This document shows positions 28,452 to 37,670 of a stretch of 64,000 nt of DNA, one piece after another. Every line of letters begins with the position of its first letter. Within the stretch, counting starts at the first letter, position 1. Location: assembly GCF_030540775.2 (NCBI RefSeq), contig NZ_CP141266.1, positions 89,501-153,500 on the forward strand, given 5' to 3'. The notes beneath the pieces are model-generated. The model was not told where the DNA came from. It did no database searches and was given only the letters and a program-made list of their open reading frames with translations. The DNA is from Flavivirga abyssicola. GTDB lineage: Bacteria > Bacteroidota > Bacteroidia > Flavobacteriales > Flavobacteriaceae. The position numbers were made by a program, and so were the translations under genes.

Positions 28452-31400
28452 TTAGAAAATATAACGCAATCCAAATTGCATTTGCCATCTAGAAGCTAAA
28501 CTAGAATCAAACCCAAAGGAATCCGTTAAGGTTTCATCAAAAGTATAAACAGGAGTGGCTCCGGATGTATCAACACCTATAGGAGACATATTATTTGGTT
28601 GTTCTACCACGCCCCAATCGGAATTAATTAAGTTTCCAAAATTAAGAATATCAATACTTAGCTGCAGTGTATTTGTTTTGTCTCCACTTACGTTAAATTT
28701 AAAATCCTGTAAGATTTTAACATCCCATCTGCTTCTCCAAGGTGATAAAGCCCCGTATCTATCAAAATAACTTCCTCTGTTGTCGCTTAAATAATCATCT
28801 TGCTGAATAAATCTTTCAAAAGCTTCCGCTTGCCCTGGTCCAGAGAACTGCATTTGTTGTACTTCGCTTGCAGTTGGGATATAAATAAGGTCATTATTCT
28901 GAAAAGAACTATCACCATTTATATTCCCTGCATAAGTATAATTAAAACGTCCGCCTTGTGCGTATTCACAAAATGCAGAAATTGTAGTTCCCATTTTATC
29001 ATTTGCATAGGCCCATTTTTTACTTCCAACACCTATAAAACGATGGGTATCTCCATATTTAGAATAAGACAATACATCATTATTAGCATTACCTAAATTA
29101 GGGTTAAAATCGAAAGCATCACCAGTAATTTCAGCTTCTATGGAATTTACATCTTTAGCATTTAAATAATTATATGCTACACTTGCATAAATACCATTTT
29201 CAAAGGTCTTCTGAGCTTTTAAACTAGCATTCCAAATACGTCCTTTATCTGAATTTGTAAATACATAGGCATTATTACCCCTATCAGCAGGTAAATAAAT
29301 TGGCCTATTATCTCCAGGCGCATTAAGTGTACCTGATGGGTTTCTTAGTCCCCAGTTTTGTACATGAGCACCATTAATATCTTTAGTATAAGATACATCT
29401 CCCGTTAAAACGATACCGTTTTCAAATTTATGATCGGCTCCAACATTAGTTCTCCACACTTGAGGCCATTTAAATTCTGGATCTACTACCTGATAAAAGA
29501 AGAAATCTAATCCTTGTACCTGGTTTCCTAACCATACAAACGGAAAACGACCAGTAAAGATACCTGTTCCACCTCGTATTTGTGTTTTACTTTCTCCATT
29601 AACATCCCAGTTAAAACCTAAACGTGGAGAAATAAGAAATTTATTGTTTGGTAATTTTCTTGAATCAATTAAGGTTTCCTGGTTTGTGTTAGGATTAAAA
29701 TAAGGTATTGTAGGATCGAAAGTAAAAGGTTTTCTTGCTATATTTTCATCAATTTTATCTTTGGTATCAAAATATAATGGCTTATCAAACCTAATACCAT
29801 AAGTTAATTTAAAATTATCGTTTACATTCCATTCGTCTTGTACATAAAACGCTAACTGTCCTACGTTTGTTTCTGCTAAAGACCATCCGTCACCAGCAGC
29901 CAAACCGTTATTAGCATTAAAAATATTATCAGCATTAGCTAATGCAGCAGCTAGTGTACCATCATTTACATCTGTTAGAAAAGCATTTAAGTCAGGATAT
30001 GCTGCAAATGCTCCAACTTCCTGATTAAAATCACCATCTTCATCATAACCAAAAGCTCCTAAATTAAAAGAGTTATCAAATTGAAATTTTTCAAAAGAAA
30101 ATCCAATTGTAAATGTGTGACTCCCTTTAACTACGTTTAAATTATTGGTAAGTTGAATCACTTTTTGATCTAATCTATTATTAATAGAAAATGGTTCATG
30201 ACCAGCAATAATATAATTAGAACCACTTCCATCTTGAATAGTAATGGCCGGTGCTGGTGCAGACAATGGAGCTCTAAAATCATCAAAATGAGTATACCCT
30301 ATCTGTAATTTATTAGTCATTTCATCAGATAATGTCGAATTTAGCTCTAATTGTACTGATTGTATCCCATTATTTATTTCGTATCCTGAGTTTTCAAACT
30401 GAAGCGTTGTAAAACTAGGTCCTCTAACCCCCAAAGCGGTAGGGTGTGCTGGTTTTTCTTTAGATGCGTTTAAAAAATTATAGATAATCGCTAAACGGTT
30501 ATTATCATTAATATTCCAATCTAACTTAAAAATACCTTTTGTAGACTCGGAGCCATAAGTAAACCCTTCATAAGCACCGGTATCATAACCTAATGTTGCC
30601 AAAGCATTTGATACACTCATTAAGTCACTTGCAGTTACTCTAGACTCATTAATTGCTCCAGAACCTGTATTAGGTATCCATCCATTGGTTCCTAAATCCG
30701 TTCTATCATCTTTTTCAAAATTGGCAAAAAAGAACAATTTATTTTTAATTATCGGACCTCCGATACTAACACCATATTGTACTTGTTCTAAGTCCGGTTT
30801 TGTAACATCTTCTCCTTTAATCTTTCCACCAGTTAAGTCCTGATTTCTAAAAAAACCATAAACCGTACCATGAAACTCATTAGTTCCACTTTTTGTAACT
30901 GCATTTACTGAAGCTCCTGTAAATCCAGATTGCGTAACATCGTACGGTGCCGTTGATACTGATATTTGATCTATGGCATCTAACGAAATAGGTTGTGCTC
31001 CCGTTTGGCCTCCAGGGGTAGGTGCATCTAAACCGAAAGGGTTATTAAAAATAGCGCCATCTAAAGAGAAATTATTATACTGGTCGTTTCTACCTCCAAA
31101 AGAATTCCCACTTGCAGATGGTTCTAATCTAGTAAAATCTGCAGCCGATCTTGAAATAGTAGGTAAACGTGTTAATTCACGACGCCCTACACTGGTTTCA
31201 GCCCCTGTACGGTCACTCCCAAAAGTTCCTGTGCCTCCACTTCCCTGAATAACAACAGCATCAAGTTGCTCATTGTCTTCTATAAGAACGACATTCAGAT
31301 TTTGAGTTTTACCCAAGCTTAGGAATATATCATTATATGTTTGATCTTGAAAACCAACAAAACTTATGGTAATTGAGTAAGGTCCTCCTACTCTTAAATT

Positions 31401-31601
31401 TAATAAGTTAAATCGACCATCAAAATTTGTTGCTGCTCCATATTTAGTACCTGTAGGTGTATGGATAGCTACGACATTCGCACCGGGGAGAGGCTCGGAA
31501 TTTTTATCTAAAATTAGACCTTTAATGTTTGATGTTGTAACCTGCGAAAACGCAAGAATTCCAAAAAACAAGAAAAACATTGTGAGGGTAGTTTTTTTCA
31601 T
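28452..31601 (-). CDS. TonB-dependent receptor, Oar-like, with carboxypeptidase regulatory-like domain
   Basis: 1049 aa. The signal peptide (1-19) ends AFSQ. A carboxypeptidase-regulatory-like beta-sandwich (about 22-108; GLILDKNSEPLPGANV) precedes the plug (about 115-245; LDAIDQISVSTAPYDVTQSGFTGASVNAVTKSGTNEF region) and an outer-membrane beta barrel to the C terminus, which ends in Phe (FGLRYIF) as usual for barrel insertion. Length and plug resemble Oar-like receptors rather than SusC. It imports an unknown large or scarce substrate with TonB energy; no SusD partner or substrate enzyme is adjacent. A 16-bp palindrome in the leader suggests repressor control. Confidence 0.92.
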   Translation of the reverse strand: MKKTTLTMFFLFFGILAFSQVTTSNIKGLILDKNSEPLPGANVVAIHTPTGTKYGAATNFDGRFNLLNLRVGGPYSITISFVGFQDQTYNDIFLSLGKTQNLNVVLIEDNEQLDAVVIQGSGGTGTFGSDRTGAETSVGRRELTRLPTISRSAADFTRLEPSASGNSFGGRNDQYNNFSLDGAIFNNPFGLDAPTPGGQTGAQPISLDAIDQISVSTAPYDVTQSGFTGASVNAVTKSGTNEFHGTVYGFFRNQDLTGGKIKGEDVTKPDLEQVQYGVSIGGPIIKNKLFFFANFEKDDRTDLGTNGWIPNTGSGAINESRVTASDLMSVSNALATLGYDTGAYEGFTYGSESTKGIFKLDWNINDNNRLAIIYNFLNASKEKPAHPTALGVRGPSFTTLQFENSGYEINNGIQSVQLELNSTLSDEMTNKLQIGYTHFDDFRAPLSAPAPAITIQDGSGSNYIIAGHEPFSINNRLDQKVIQLTNNLNVVKGSHTFTIGFSFEKFQFDNSFNLGAFGYDEDGDFNQEVGAFAAYPDLNAFLTDVNDGTLAAALANADNIFNANNGLAAGDGWSLAETNVGQLAFYVQDEWNVNDNFKLTYGIRFDKPLYFDTKDKIDENIARKPFTFDPTIPYFNPNTNQETLIDSRKLPNNKFLISPRLGFNWDVNGESKTQIRGGTGIFTGRFPFVWLGNQVQGLDFFFYQVVDPEFKWPQVWRTNVGADHKFENGIVLTGDVSYTKDINGAHVQNWGLRNPSGTLNAPGDNRPIYLPADRGNNAYVFTNSDKGRIWNASLKAQKTFENGIYASVAYNYLNAKDVNSIEAEITGDAFDFNPNLGNANNDVLSYSKYGDTHRFIGVGSKKWAYANDKMGTTISAFCEYAQGGRFNYTYAGNINGDSSFQNNDLIYIPTASEVQQMQFSGPGQAEAFERFIQQDDYLSDNRGSYFDRYGALSPWRSRWDVKILQDFKFNVSGDKTNTLQLSIDILNFGNLINSDWGVVEQPNNMSPIGVDTSGATPVYTFDETLTDSFGFDSSLASRWQMQFGLRYIF

Positions 31602-31624
31602 TTAAGTTTATTTTAAGTTAGTCA

Positions 31625-31640
31625 ACTATGCATGCATAGT
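31625..31640. promoter_or_regulatory. 16-bp perfect palindrome, putative operator
   Basis: ACTATGCATGCATAGT lies between the -7 element (31652-31659, minus strand) and the receptor start codon, close to the expected transcription start. The size and symmetry fit a dimeric repressor such as a MarR-type protein, but the regulator is not identified. Confidence 0.5.
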
Positions 31641-31651
31641 AATTATTCAAA

Positions 31652-31659
31652 CAAAAATA
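31652..31659 (-). promoter_or_regulatory. -7 element of the TonB-dependent receptor gene
   Basis: Minus strand TATTTTTG, matching TAnnTTTG, 50 nt before the start codon. No clear TTTG at -33. Confidence 0.45.
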
Positions 31660-31667
31660 AACAAAAA

Positions 31668-31691
31668 AAAGCCATTCATAAGAATGGCTTT
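31668..31691 (-). terminator. Intrinsic terminator of the rpsF-rpsR-rplI operon
   Basis: A 10-bp perfect stem AAAGCCATTC/GAATGGCTTT with a 4-nt loop, then a T run on the minus strand. Confidence 0.85.
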
Positions 31692-31730
31692 ACACTATAT
31701 AAAAGTTTTATTAACTAATTGTTAATACTT

Positions 31731-32177
31731 TTAGTTTGCTTGAGCAATAACTTCAAAAGGTAAATCAACAGATACCTCTCTATGTAAACGTATCACTGCA
31801 TTGTATTTTCCTGTACGCTTAATAGTTGTTACTGTTATGAATTTTTTATCAATAGACTGTCCTTCTTTTTCTAGAGCTTCAGCAACATTAATATTATTCA
31901 CAGAACCAAATAATTTGTCTCCAGCGCCAACTTTAGCAGCTATTTTAATTTCTAATGCTTTTAAAGCTTCCGCCATTTTATTAGCATCATCAACTATTTT
32001 CTTCTCTTTAAAAGCTCTTTGCTTTAAATTCTCTGCTAAAACTTTCTTAGCAGAAGAAGTAGCAAGTATAGCTTGTCCTTGAGGAATTAAAAAGTTTCTA
32101 CCATAACCGTTCTTAACTGTTACAACATCGTCTTTAAATCCTAAATTTTCAACGTCTTGTTTTAATATAAGTTCCAT
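31731..32177 (-). CDS. rplI: 50S ribosomal protein L9
   Basis: 148 aa, the normal length. The N-terminal rRNA-binding domain carries the L9 signature (MELILKQDVENLGFKDDVVTVKNGYGRNFLIPQG), followed by the long connecting helix (about 40-75) and the C-terminal domain. It is the last gene of the rpsF-rpsR-rplI operon, 13 nt after rpsR, with a strong terminator downstream. Confidence 0.98.
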   Translation of the reverse strand: MELILKQDVENLGFKDDVVTVKNGYGRNFLIPQGQAILATSSAKKVLAENLKQRAFKEKKIVDDANKMAEALKALEIKIAAKVGAGDKLFGSVNNINVAEALEKEGQSIDKKFITVTTIKRTGKYNAVIRLHREVSVDLPFEVIAQAN

Positions 32178-32190
32178 TGTTATCGGTATT

Positions 32191-32487
32191 TTATTTTAAT
32201 AAATCTGCTACGTATGGCATTAAAGCTAAGTGACGTGCTCTTTTTACAGCTACAGATACTTTTCTTTGATACTTTAACGAAGTTCCTGTTAAACGTCTTG
32301 GTAAAATTTTACCTTGCTCGTTTACAAACTTTAATAAGAAATCTGGATCTTTATAATCTATGTATTTAATACCAGATTTTTTGAAACGACAATATTTCTT
32401 TTGTTTGTTTGTCTCAATATTTAACGGCGTTAAATATCTAATTTCTCCGTCTTTTTTTCCTTTAGATTGTTGTTCTATCGATGACAT
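32191..32487 (-). CDS. rpsR: 30S ribosomal protein S18
   Basis: 98 aa, with a basic C-terminal core ([49 protein letters not shown]). The N terminus has a short polar extension ([13 protein letters not shown]). It binds S6 in the 30S platform, matching its place 2 nt after rpsF. Confidence 0.98.
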   Translation of the reverse strand: MSSIEQQSKGKKDGEIRYLTPLNIETNKQKKYCRFKKSGIKYIDYKDPDFLLKFVNEQGKILPRRLTGTSLKYQRKVSVAVKRARHLALMPYVADLLK

Positions 32488-32489
32488 AA

Positions 32490-32828
32490 TTAAGCTTTTT
32501 GTTTAAGTTTAACTCTTCTTCTCTCTGCCCATGAAATAGCATGTTTGTCTAATGCAACAGTTAAGTAACGCATAAAACGCTCATCACGTCTAAACTCTAC
32601 TTCTAAAGCATTAATGACTTCTCCTGGTACAGTGTACTCAAATAAGTGATAGAAACCACTTTTCTTGTTTTGAATTGGGTAAGCTAATTTTTTAAGCCCC
32701 CAATCTTCTTTAGCTATCATCTTAGCGCCGTTAGAAACAAGAAAATCTTCGTATTTCTTTACTGTTTCCTTTATCTGATCTTCAGATAAAACGGGATTTA
32801 AGATGAAAACAGTTTCATAATGATTCAT
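32490..32828 (-). CDS. rpsF: 30S ribosomal protein S6
   Basis: 112 aa, the normal length. The S6 fold is indicated by [43 protein letters not shown] and the conserved [12 protein letters not shown] segment. It is the first gene of the operon, with a promoter about 30 nt upstream. Confidence 0.98.
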   Translation of the reverse strand: MNHYETVFILNPVLSEDQIKETVKKYEDFLVSNGAKMIAKEDWGLKKLAYPIQNKKSGFYHLFEYTVPGEVINALEVEFRRDERFMRYLTVALDKHAISWAERRRVKLKQKA

Positions 32829-32859
32829 AAAAATCTATTTAATTGTTAAAAATTGGGTG

Positions 32860-32891
32860 CAAAAATAACTAATATAAACATATAAAACAAC
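32860..32891 (-). promoter_or_regulatory. Promoter of rpsF-rpsR-rplI
   Basis: Minus strand TATTTTTG (complement at 32860-32867), a 20-bp spacer and GTTG (32888-32891) approximate the TTTG/TAnnTTTG consensus. Confidence 0.55.
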
Positions 32892-32964
32892 AATAATTTC
32901 AGTATATTATACCCCATTGAAAAAATGTTAAAATTTTGTTAAAATGAACGCTTTAACGATGATT

Positions 32965-32996
32965 TTTGGTTTTTAGCCGAATTTTTTGTACTATTG
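32965..32996 (+). promoter_or_regulatory. Promoter of the LytTR regulator gene
   Basis: TTTG at 32965-32968, a 20-bp spacer and TACTATTG at 32989-32996 (one mismatch to TAnnTTTG), 32 nt before the start codon. Confidence 0.5.
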
Positions 32997-33028
32997 TCGA
33001 TATCTTAACCGAAATAATATAAAATGTT

Positions 33029-33724
33029 ATGACATTAAACTGTGTAGTAGTAGACGATTCGGCAATACAACGTCTCTCTATAGTTAAGTTAGTAGAGAAT
33101 CATCCTTCACTTAACTTAATAGCGGAGTACAGTAGTGCCTTAGAAACTAAAAATGGTTTAAATACGCATCAAGTAGATTTAATTTTTTTAGACATTGAAA
33201 TGCCAGTGTTAAATGGATTTGAACTTTTAGACGTATTAAACAATAAACCACAAATTATTTTTGTAACCGGTAAAACCGAATATGCTTTTAAAGCGTTTAA
33301 TTATGACGCTACCGATTATTTACATAAACCAATTACAAGAGAACGCTTTAACACTTCTGTTGATAAAGCTTTAGAGCAACATAGATTGACTTTAGACTTT
33401 AACGAAGAGGAAGGTGAACATATTTTTGTAAAAAGTAATCTTAAAAAACGTAAAGTTTATATTAAAGATATTAAATGGATTGAAGCGCTTGGTGATTATG
33501 TAAAACTAGTTACAGAAGAAACCAGCTTAGTAGTATTATCTACAATGAAATCTTTTGAAGCTGAATTACCTGAAGGTAAATTTTTAAGAATCCACAAATC
33601 ATACATTGTTAATCTTGATAAAATAGACAGATTTAACAGTAAAAATGTTGAAGTTGGAGCTTATGAAATTCCTTTAAGTAGAAATAAAAAGACTCAGTTA
33701 GTTGATGCTTTAAATAATATTTAA
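33029..33724 (+). CDS. LytTR-family response regulator (orphan)
   Basis: 231 aa. The receiver domain (about 3-120) keeps D9-D10, phosphoacceptor D55 (LIFLDIEMPVLNGF), T80 and K100 (HKPIT). The LytTR DNA-binding domain (about 130-231) contains IKWIEALGDYVKL and FLRIHKSYIVNLDKI. It regulates transcription after phosphorylation by a histidine kinase, usually a LytS/YpdA type, but no kinase gene is in the window. It is transcribed alone, divergently from the ribosomal operon and converging on priA. LytTR proteins bind direct repeats about 21 bp apart. Confidence 0.92.
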   Translation: MTLNCVVVDDSAIQRLSIVKLVENHPSLNLIAEYSSALETKNGLNTHQVDLIFLDIEMPVLNGFELLDVLNNKPQIIFVTGKTEYAFKAFNYDATDYLHKPITRERFNTSVDKALEQHRLTLDFNEEEGEHIFVKSNLKKRKVYIKDIKWIEALGDYVKLVTEETSLVVLSTMKSFEAELPEGKFLRIHKSYIVNLDKIDRFNSKNVEVGAYEIPLSRNKKTQLVDALNNI

Positions 33725-33756
33725 AACCTACTAACTAACCAACAAACCGAATTAAA

Positions 33757-36210
33757 TTAAAAGTTATCGACATTTAAAATTATTTTAACCGACCGAAAAT
33801 CTTTTATACTTGAAAAGCTATTATTTACTTTAATGATAGCTTTTTTTGTTTTTGATAACGAATGCTCCTTTGGAATCTTGACCAGAATATTTTTATGAAA
33901 TTGATTTCTTATTCTAGAAATTGGTGGTGACTCCGGTCCCAAGACATTATCTTTAAAAAATTGCCTTAAAGACTTTGCAAACCAAACCGAAGCTGTATCT
34001 ACCCTATTATAATCTTTGTGCTTTAAAGTGATTTTTATTTGTTTGTAAACAGGCGGATATTTATAATTATAACGCTCGTTCATTTGTTCGTTAAACATCT
34101 CTACATAGTTATTAGTAGATAGTTGTTGCAGTATGTTATGATACGGGTTATAGGTTTGTATTAACACTTTCCCTCTCTCATCTGTACGCCCTGCCCTGCC
34201 AGAGACTTGTAACATCAATTGAAAACTTCGTTCGTGTGCTCTAAAATCAGGAAAATTAAGCATATTATCTGCATTCATAATACCAACCAGTTTTACATTT
34301 CTAAAGTCCAACCCCTTTGTTAGCATTTGCGTTCCTACTAAAATATCTATTTCTTGCTGCTCCAGAGCTGTGATGATCTTTTCATAGCCATATTTACCTC
34401 TTGTGGTATCTAAATCCATACGTGCTACTTTATAATCTGGAAACAATAATTTCACCTCTTCTTCAATTTGTTCGGTTCCAAATCCTTTAGTGTCTAATTC
34501 AGAACTTCCGCAAGCCATACAATCTTTTATCATAGCCGAATTATAACCACAATAGTGACAACGTAATTGGTTTCTATATTGGTGATAGGTTAAACTCACA
34601 TCGCAATTAGGACACTGTGGCGAATTACCGCAGGTGTTACATTCTACAATAGGAGAAAATCCACGTCTGTTTTGAAATAATATAATTTGATGCCCTTCCC
34701 TTAATGTTTCTGTCATTTCTTCGATAAGTCTATCGCTAAAATGCCCTTTCATTAATTTCTTTTTAAACTTTTCTTTAATATCAACTAGTTCTATATCCGG
34801 CATCAAAACATCATTATAGCGTTTAGTTATTTCTACAAAACCATACTTATTTTGCTTGGCATTAAAGTAACTTTCTAAACTTGGTGTCGCAGAACCTAAA
34901 AGTATTTTTGCCCCGTGCATATTTGCTAATACCACAGCCGTATCGCGTGCATGGTAACGTGGTGCAGGATCAAACTGCTTAAAAGATTGCTCATGCTCCT
35001 CATCAACAACAATAAGACCTAGATTATCAAACGGTAAAAAGATAGAAGAACGTGCCCCTAAAACTATTTTTGCTTTTACAGTATTATTTAAGACATGATT
35101 CCAAACCTCAACACGTTCCTGAGATGAATATTTGGAATGGAAAATAGCGACCTGCTCTCCGAAATAATTTTGTAATCGTGTAATTAACTGTGCTGTTAAT
35201 GCTATTTCTGGCAATAAATAGAGCACTTGCTTTCCTTGATTTATAGTATCTTCAATTAACTTAACATATACTTCGGTTTTACCAGAAGAAGTCACTCCAT
35301 GCAACAATACAACCGCATGTTTAACAAAAGCGTTCTTTATTTCTTTTAGAGCTGTTTCTTGATACTCATTAAGATTTTTAGTAGCCTCATTGTCTTCTCC
35401 TGAATATTGAACACGATCTGTTTGAATATAGTATTCCTCAAGAATGCCTTTATCAATCAATGATTTTATAACCGCCGTTGATGCGCCACTTTCTGAAGAT
35501 AGATCTGAAACTTTTACAGGCTTTTTTGTAGTAGCAGAAACAGAAAACAACGTTAAAATGACCTGACGTTGTTTTGGTGCTCTATTTAGATTTTCTAATA
35601 ATTGTTGAAGTGCCGTTTCTGAAGAAAAACTGGCTCCTAGTTTTACATAACGAACCAGTTTTGGCTTATACTTTTCATAGACTTCTTCTTCTACAGAAAT
35701 AGCCTCTTTTTCAATTAATCGCTTAATAACCGGTAATACATTCTTTTTATCAAGGATATTAGAAATATCATGAATTTTTAAAGACGACTGATGGTGTAAT
35801 GCTTCGTAAACCAAAAACTCATCATCTTTCAATATACCTTCATCAATGCTTTTAATAGTATTCTTTAAAATAACGGTTTCGCTTTCTAAAATAAATGCAC
35901 TTGGTAAAGCAGCCCGCATCACATCCCCTAGCGTACACATGTAGTAGTTAGAAATCCATTGCCACAATTGTAATTGCTTTTCTGTTACAATAGGAGAATC
36001 ATCTAGAATTTGCTGAATATCCTTAGCTTCGTATGCTGTGGGGGCTTCCTGATGTATTTTATAAACTATTCCTGTATAAATTTTAGACTTTCCAAAAGGA
36101 ACAGCAACACGCATACCAACTTTTAAAAAATCAGCTTCAGACGCTGTTACATTATAAGTAAATAACTTTTTAAGCGGAACAGGAATTATAACGTCTATAA
36201 AAAAGCTCAA
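33757..36210 (-). CDS. priA: Primosomal protein N' (replication restart helicase)
   Basis: 817 aa. The N-terminal DNA-binding domain (FIDVIIPVPLKKLFTY, then VGMRVAVPFGK) is followed by a winged-helix part, the Walker A motif GVTSSGKTEVY (about 304), the DEEH box (VDEEHEQSF, about 403), a Zn-binding insert with eight Cys in CxxC pairs (about 523-573) and helicase motif VI (QVSGRAGR). It is a 3'-5' helicase that reloads DnaB at stalled forks. It is followed downstream by no gene on the same strand; the DUF2147 gene precedes it by 23 nt, so cotranscription is possible. Confidence 0.97.
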   Translation of the reverse strand: MSFFIDVIIPVPLKKLFTYNVTASEADFLKVGMRVAVPFGKSKIYTGIVYKIHQEAPTAYEAKDIQQILDDSPIVTEKQLQLWQWISNYYMCTLGDVMRAALPSAFILESETVILKNTIKSIDEGILKDDEFLVYEALHHQSSLKIHDISNILDKKNVLPVIKRLIEKEAISVEEEVYEKYKPKLVRYVKLGASFSSETALQQLLENLNRAPKQRQVILTLFSVSATTKKPVKVSDLSSESGASTAVIKSLIDKGILEEYYIQTDRVQYSGEDNEATKNLNEYQETALKEIKNAFVKHAVVLLHGVTSSGKTEVYVKLIEDTINQGKQVLYLLPEIALTAQLITRLQNYFGEQVAIFHSKYSSQERVEVWNHVLNNTVKAKIVLGARSSIFLPFDNLGLIVVDEEHEQSFKQFDPAPRYHARDTAVVLANMHGAKILLGSATPSLESYFNAKQNKYGFVEITKRYNDVLMPDIELVDIKEKFKKKLMKGHFSDRLIEEMTETLREGHQIILFQNRRGFSPIVECNTCGNSPQCPNCDVSLTYHQYRNQLRCHYCGYNSAMIKDCMACGSSELDTKGFGTEQIEEEVKLLFPDYKVARMDLDTTRGKYGYEKIITALEQQEIDILVGTQMLTKGLDFRNVKLVGIMNADNMLNFPDFRAHERSFQLMLQVSGRAGRTDERGKVLIQTYNPYHNILQQLSTNNYVEMFNEQMNERYNYKYPPVYKQIKITLKHKDYNRVDTASVWFAKSLRQFFKDNVLGPESPPISRIRNQFHKNILVKIPKEHSLSKTKKAIIKVNNSFSSIKDFRSVKIILNVDNF

Positions 36211-36233
36211 AGAAAATGTATGTTTTTTAGTTA

Positions 36234-36662
36234 TTAATTAACACGCTCCCAATATTGGGTTGCATAAAAAAAGGAAATATAACCTCTTACTTGTAAAATA
36301 TTAGGGTTATTGGTTAGCTTTAATCTGCAATCATATTTTTTTCCTCTCTCTGGATCAAATATAGTTCCGTTTTTATAGTATTCACCTTCCGGTTTCATAT
36401 TCTTAATTAAAACCAGGCCCAAAACAGGTTTGTCCTTTTCTTCTCCAACACATTTTTCACACAAAGCGTCTTTTTTGTCCGAATTTAATATCTCTACTAT
36501 CTTACCAAAAACATAATCATTTTCTTTATAAATCTCAACTATAGATTTTGCTTCTTTAGTTTCATCATCAATAGTCTTCCACTTCCCAAAAATATCCTGC
36601 GAAAAGGCACAAATATTAACAAAACAGCAAAAAAACAAAACAACTTTTTTTAATCTTAACAT
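36234..36662 (-). CDS. DUF2147 secreted protein
   Basis: 142 aa. The signal peptide (1-21) ends CAFSQ. The mature part has the DUF2147 pattern: GKWKTIDDETKEAKSIVEIY, YVFGKIVEI, CEKCVGEEKDKPVLGLVLIKNM, and FDPERGKKYDCRL. It is a small beta-rich periplasmic protein of unknown role. Its start overlaps the end of the YihY-type gene by 7 nt, so the two are translationally linked. The CxxC pair (CEKC) may form a disulfide. Confidence 0.9.
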   Translation of the reverse strand: MLRLKKVVLFFCCFVNICAFSQDIFGKWKTIDDETKEAKSIVEIYKENDYVFGKIVEILNSDKKDALCEKCVGEEKDKPVLGLVLIKNMKPEGEYYKNGTIFDPERGKKYDCRLKLTNNPNILQVRGYISFFYATQYWERVN

Positions 36663-37597
36663 TGTTTACGCAATTTATTCAGAGAGGCATTTAATTCGTA
36701 ACCTAACAACAAAATATTAGCATTAAGCCACAAATAAAATAACAGAATTAATAACGCTCCAATAGAGCCATATAGTTTATTGTATTGTCCAAAATTTTCA
36801 ATATAAAGCCCAAATAAATAAGATGATAAAATAATGAGTAATGTTGTAAATAATGCACCTACGGAAAAGAATTTTGAATGTTTTCCTTCCTGAGTACCAA
36901 AATAATATAAAGTTGCTGTTGCCAGATATACCATAAGAACGAAAAATGCATATTTAGCTATATCTGTCCACAATACATTTTGACTTTGCACCTGGTAGCC
37001 CTTATTTTCTAATACATCAAATAATTCTTGTACAACATATATTTGAAAATACCCTAAAACAGCTATGGTAATAATAAGTAAAAACGCTAATATTAATGCG
37101 ATACCTAATGCATACAGATATTGTTTAAAAAAATTCCGGTTTAATTGCTGGTGATATGAATTTTCGAAACCCGAAAACACAGCATTTACACCATTTGCCA
37201 TCAAAGCTATCGATAATATAAAAACTGATGATAGTAGACCGCCTCGTTGTGATTGATCAATATTCTCAAAAATATTTTCAAAGAAAAAATCAGATGTGTT
37301 TGGTGGTAAAAAAGATTCCAAAAAGGTTAAAAACTCAATTTTAAAATCATCTATCGGCACATATGGAATAATGATTAAAACAAATAATAAAAAAGGAAAC
37401 AGTGCCATAAAAAAACTAAAGGCTATAGCACTTGCACGGGTTGTTAAAGCACCACGTACAATACCTGTAATATAAAGTTCTAATAAATCGTAAAACGATA
37501 ACCCTTCAAGACCTGGTAATTTTAGTTTCTTGAAAACTCGCACCAAGACATTTATTACTGGAATCTTATCAAGTTTGTCTTCAATAGGCTTGGTCAT
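36656..37597 (-). CDS. YihY/BrkB-family inner membrane protein
   Basis: 313 aa with about six predicted membrane segments (for example FSFFMALFPFLLFVLIIIPYV, about 65-85). The family landmarks TTRASAIAFSFFMALFPF, SVFILSIALMANGVNAVFSGFENSYH and YGSIGALLILLFYLWLNANILLLGYELNA are visible. This family was once confused with RNase BN, but it is an integral membrane protein without nuclease residues and its function is not settled. It is the first of a three-gene minus-strand run with DUF2147 and priA. Confidence 0.92.
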   Translation of the reverse strand: MTKPIEDKLDKIPVINVLVRVFKKLKLPGLEGLSFYDLLELYITGIVRGALTTRASAIAFSFFMALFPFLLFVLIIIPYVPIDDFKIEFLTFLESFLPPNTSDFFFENIFENIDQSQRGGLLSSVFILSIALMANGVNAVFSGFENSYHQQLNRNFFKQYLYALGIALILAFLLIITIAVLGYFQIYVVQELFDVLENKGYQVQSQNVLWTDIAKYAFFVLMVYLATATLYYFGTQEGKHSKFFSVGALFTTLLIILSSYLFGLYIENFGQYNKLYGSIGALLILLFYLWLNANILLLGYELNASLNKLRKQC

Positions 37598-37670
37598 TCA
37601 TTTAGTATAAACGTCTAAAAGTTTATTGTTTCATACACAAAAACCTAAACTAATTTGAAAGTAATAAAAA

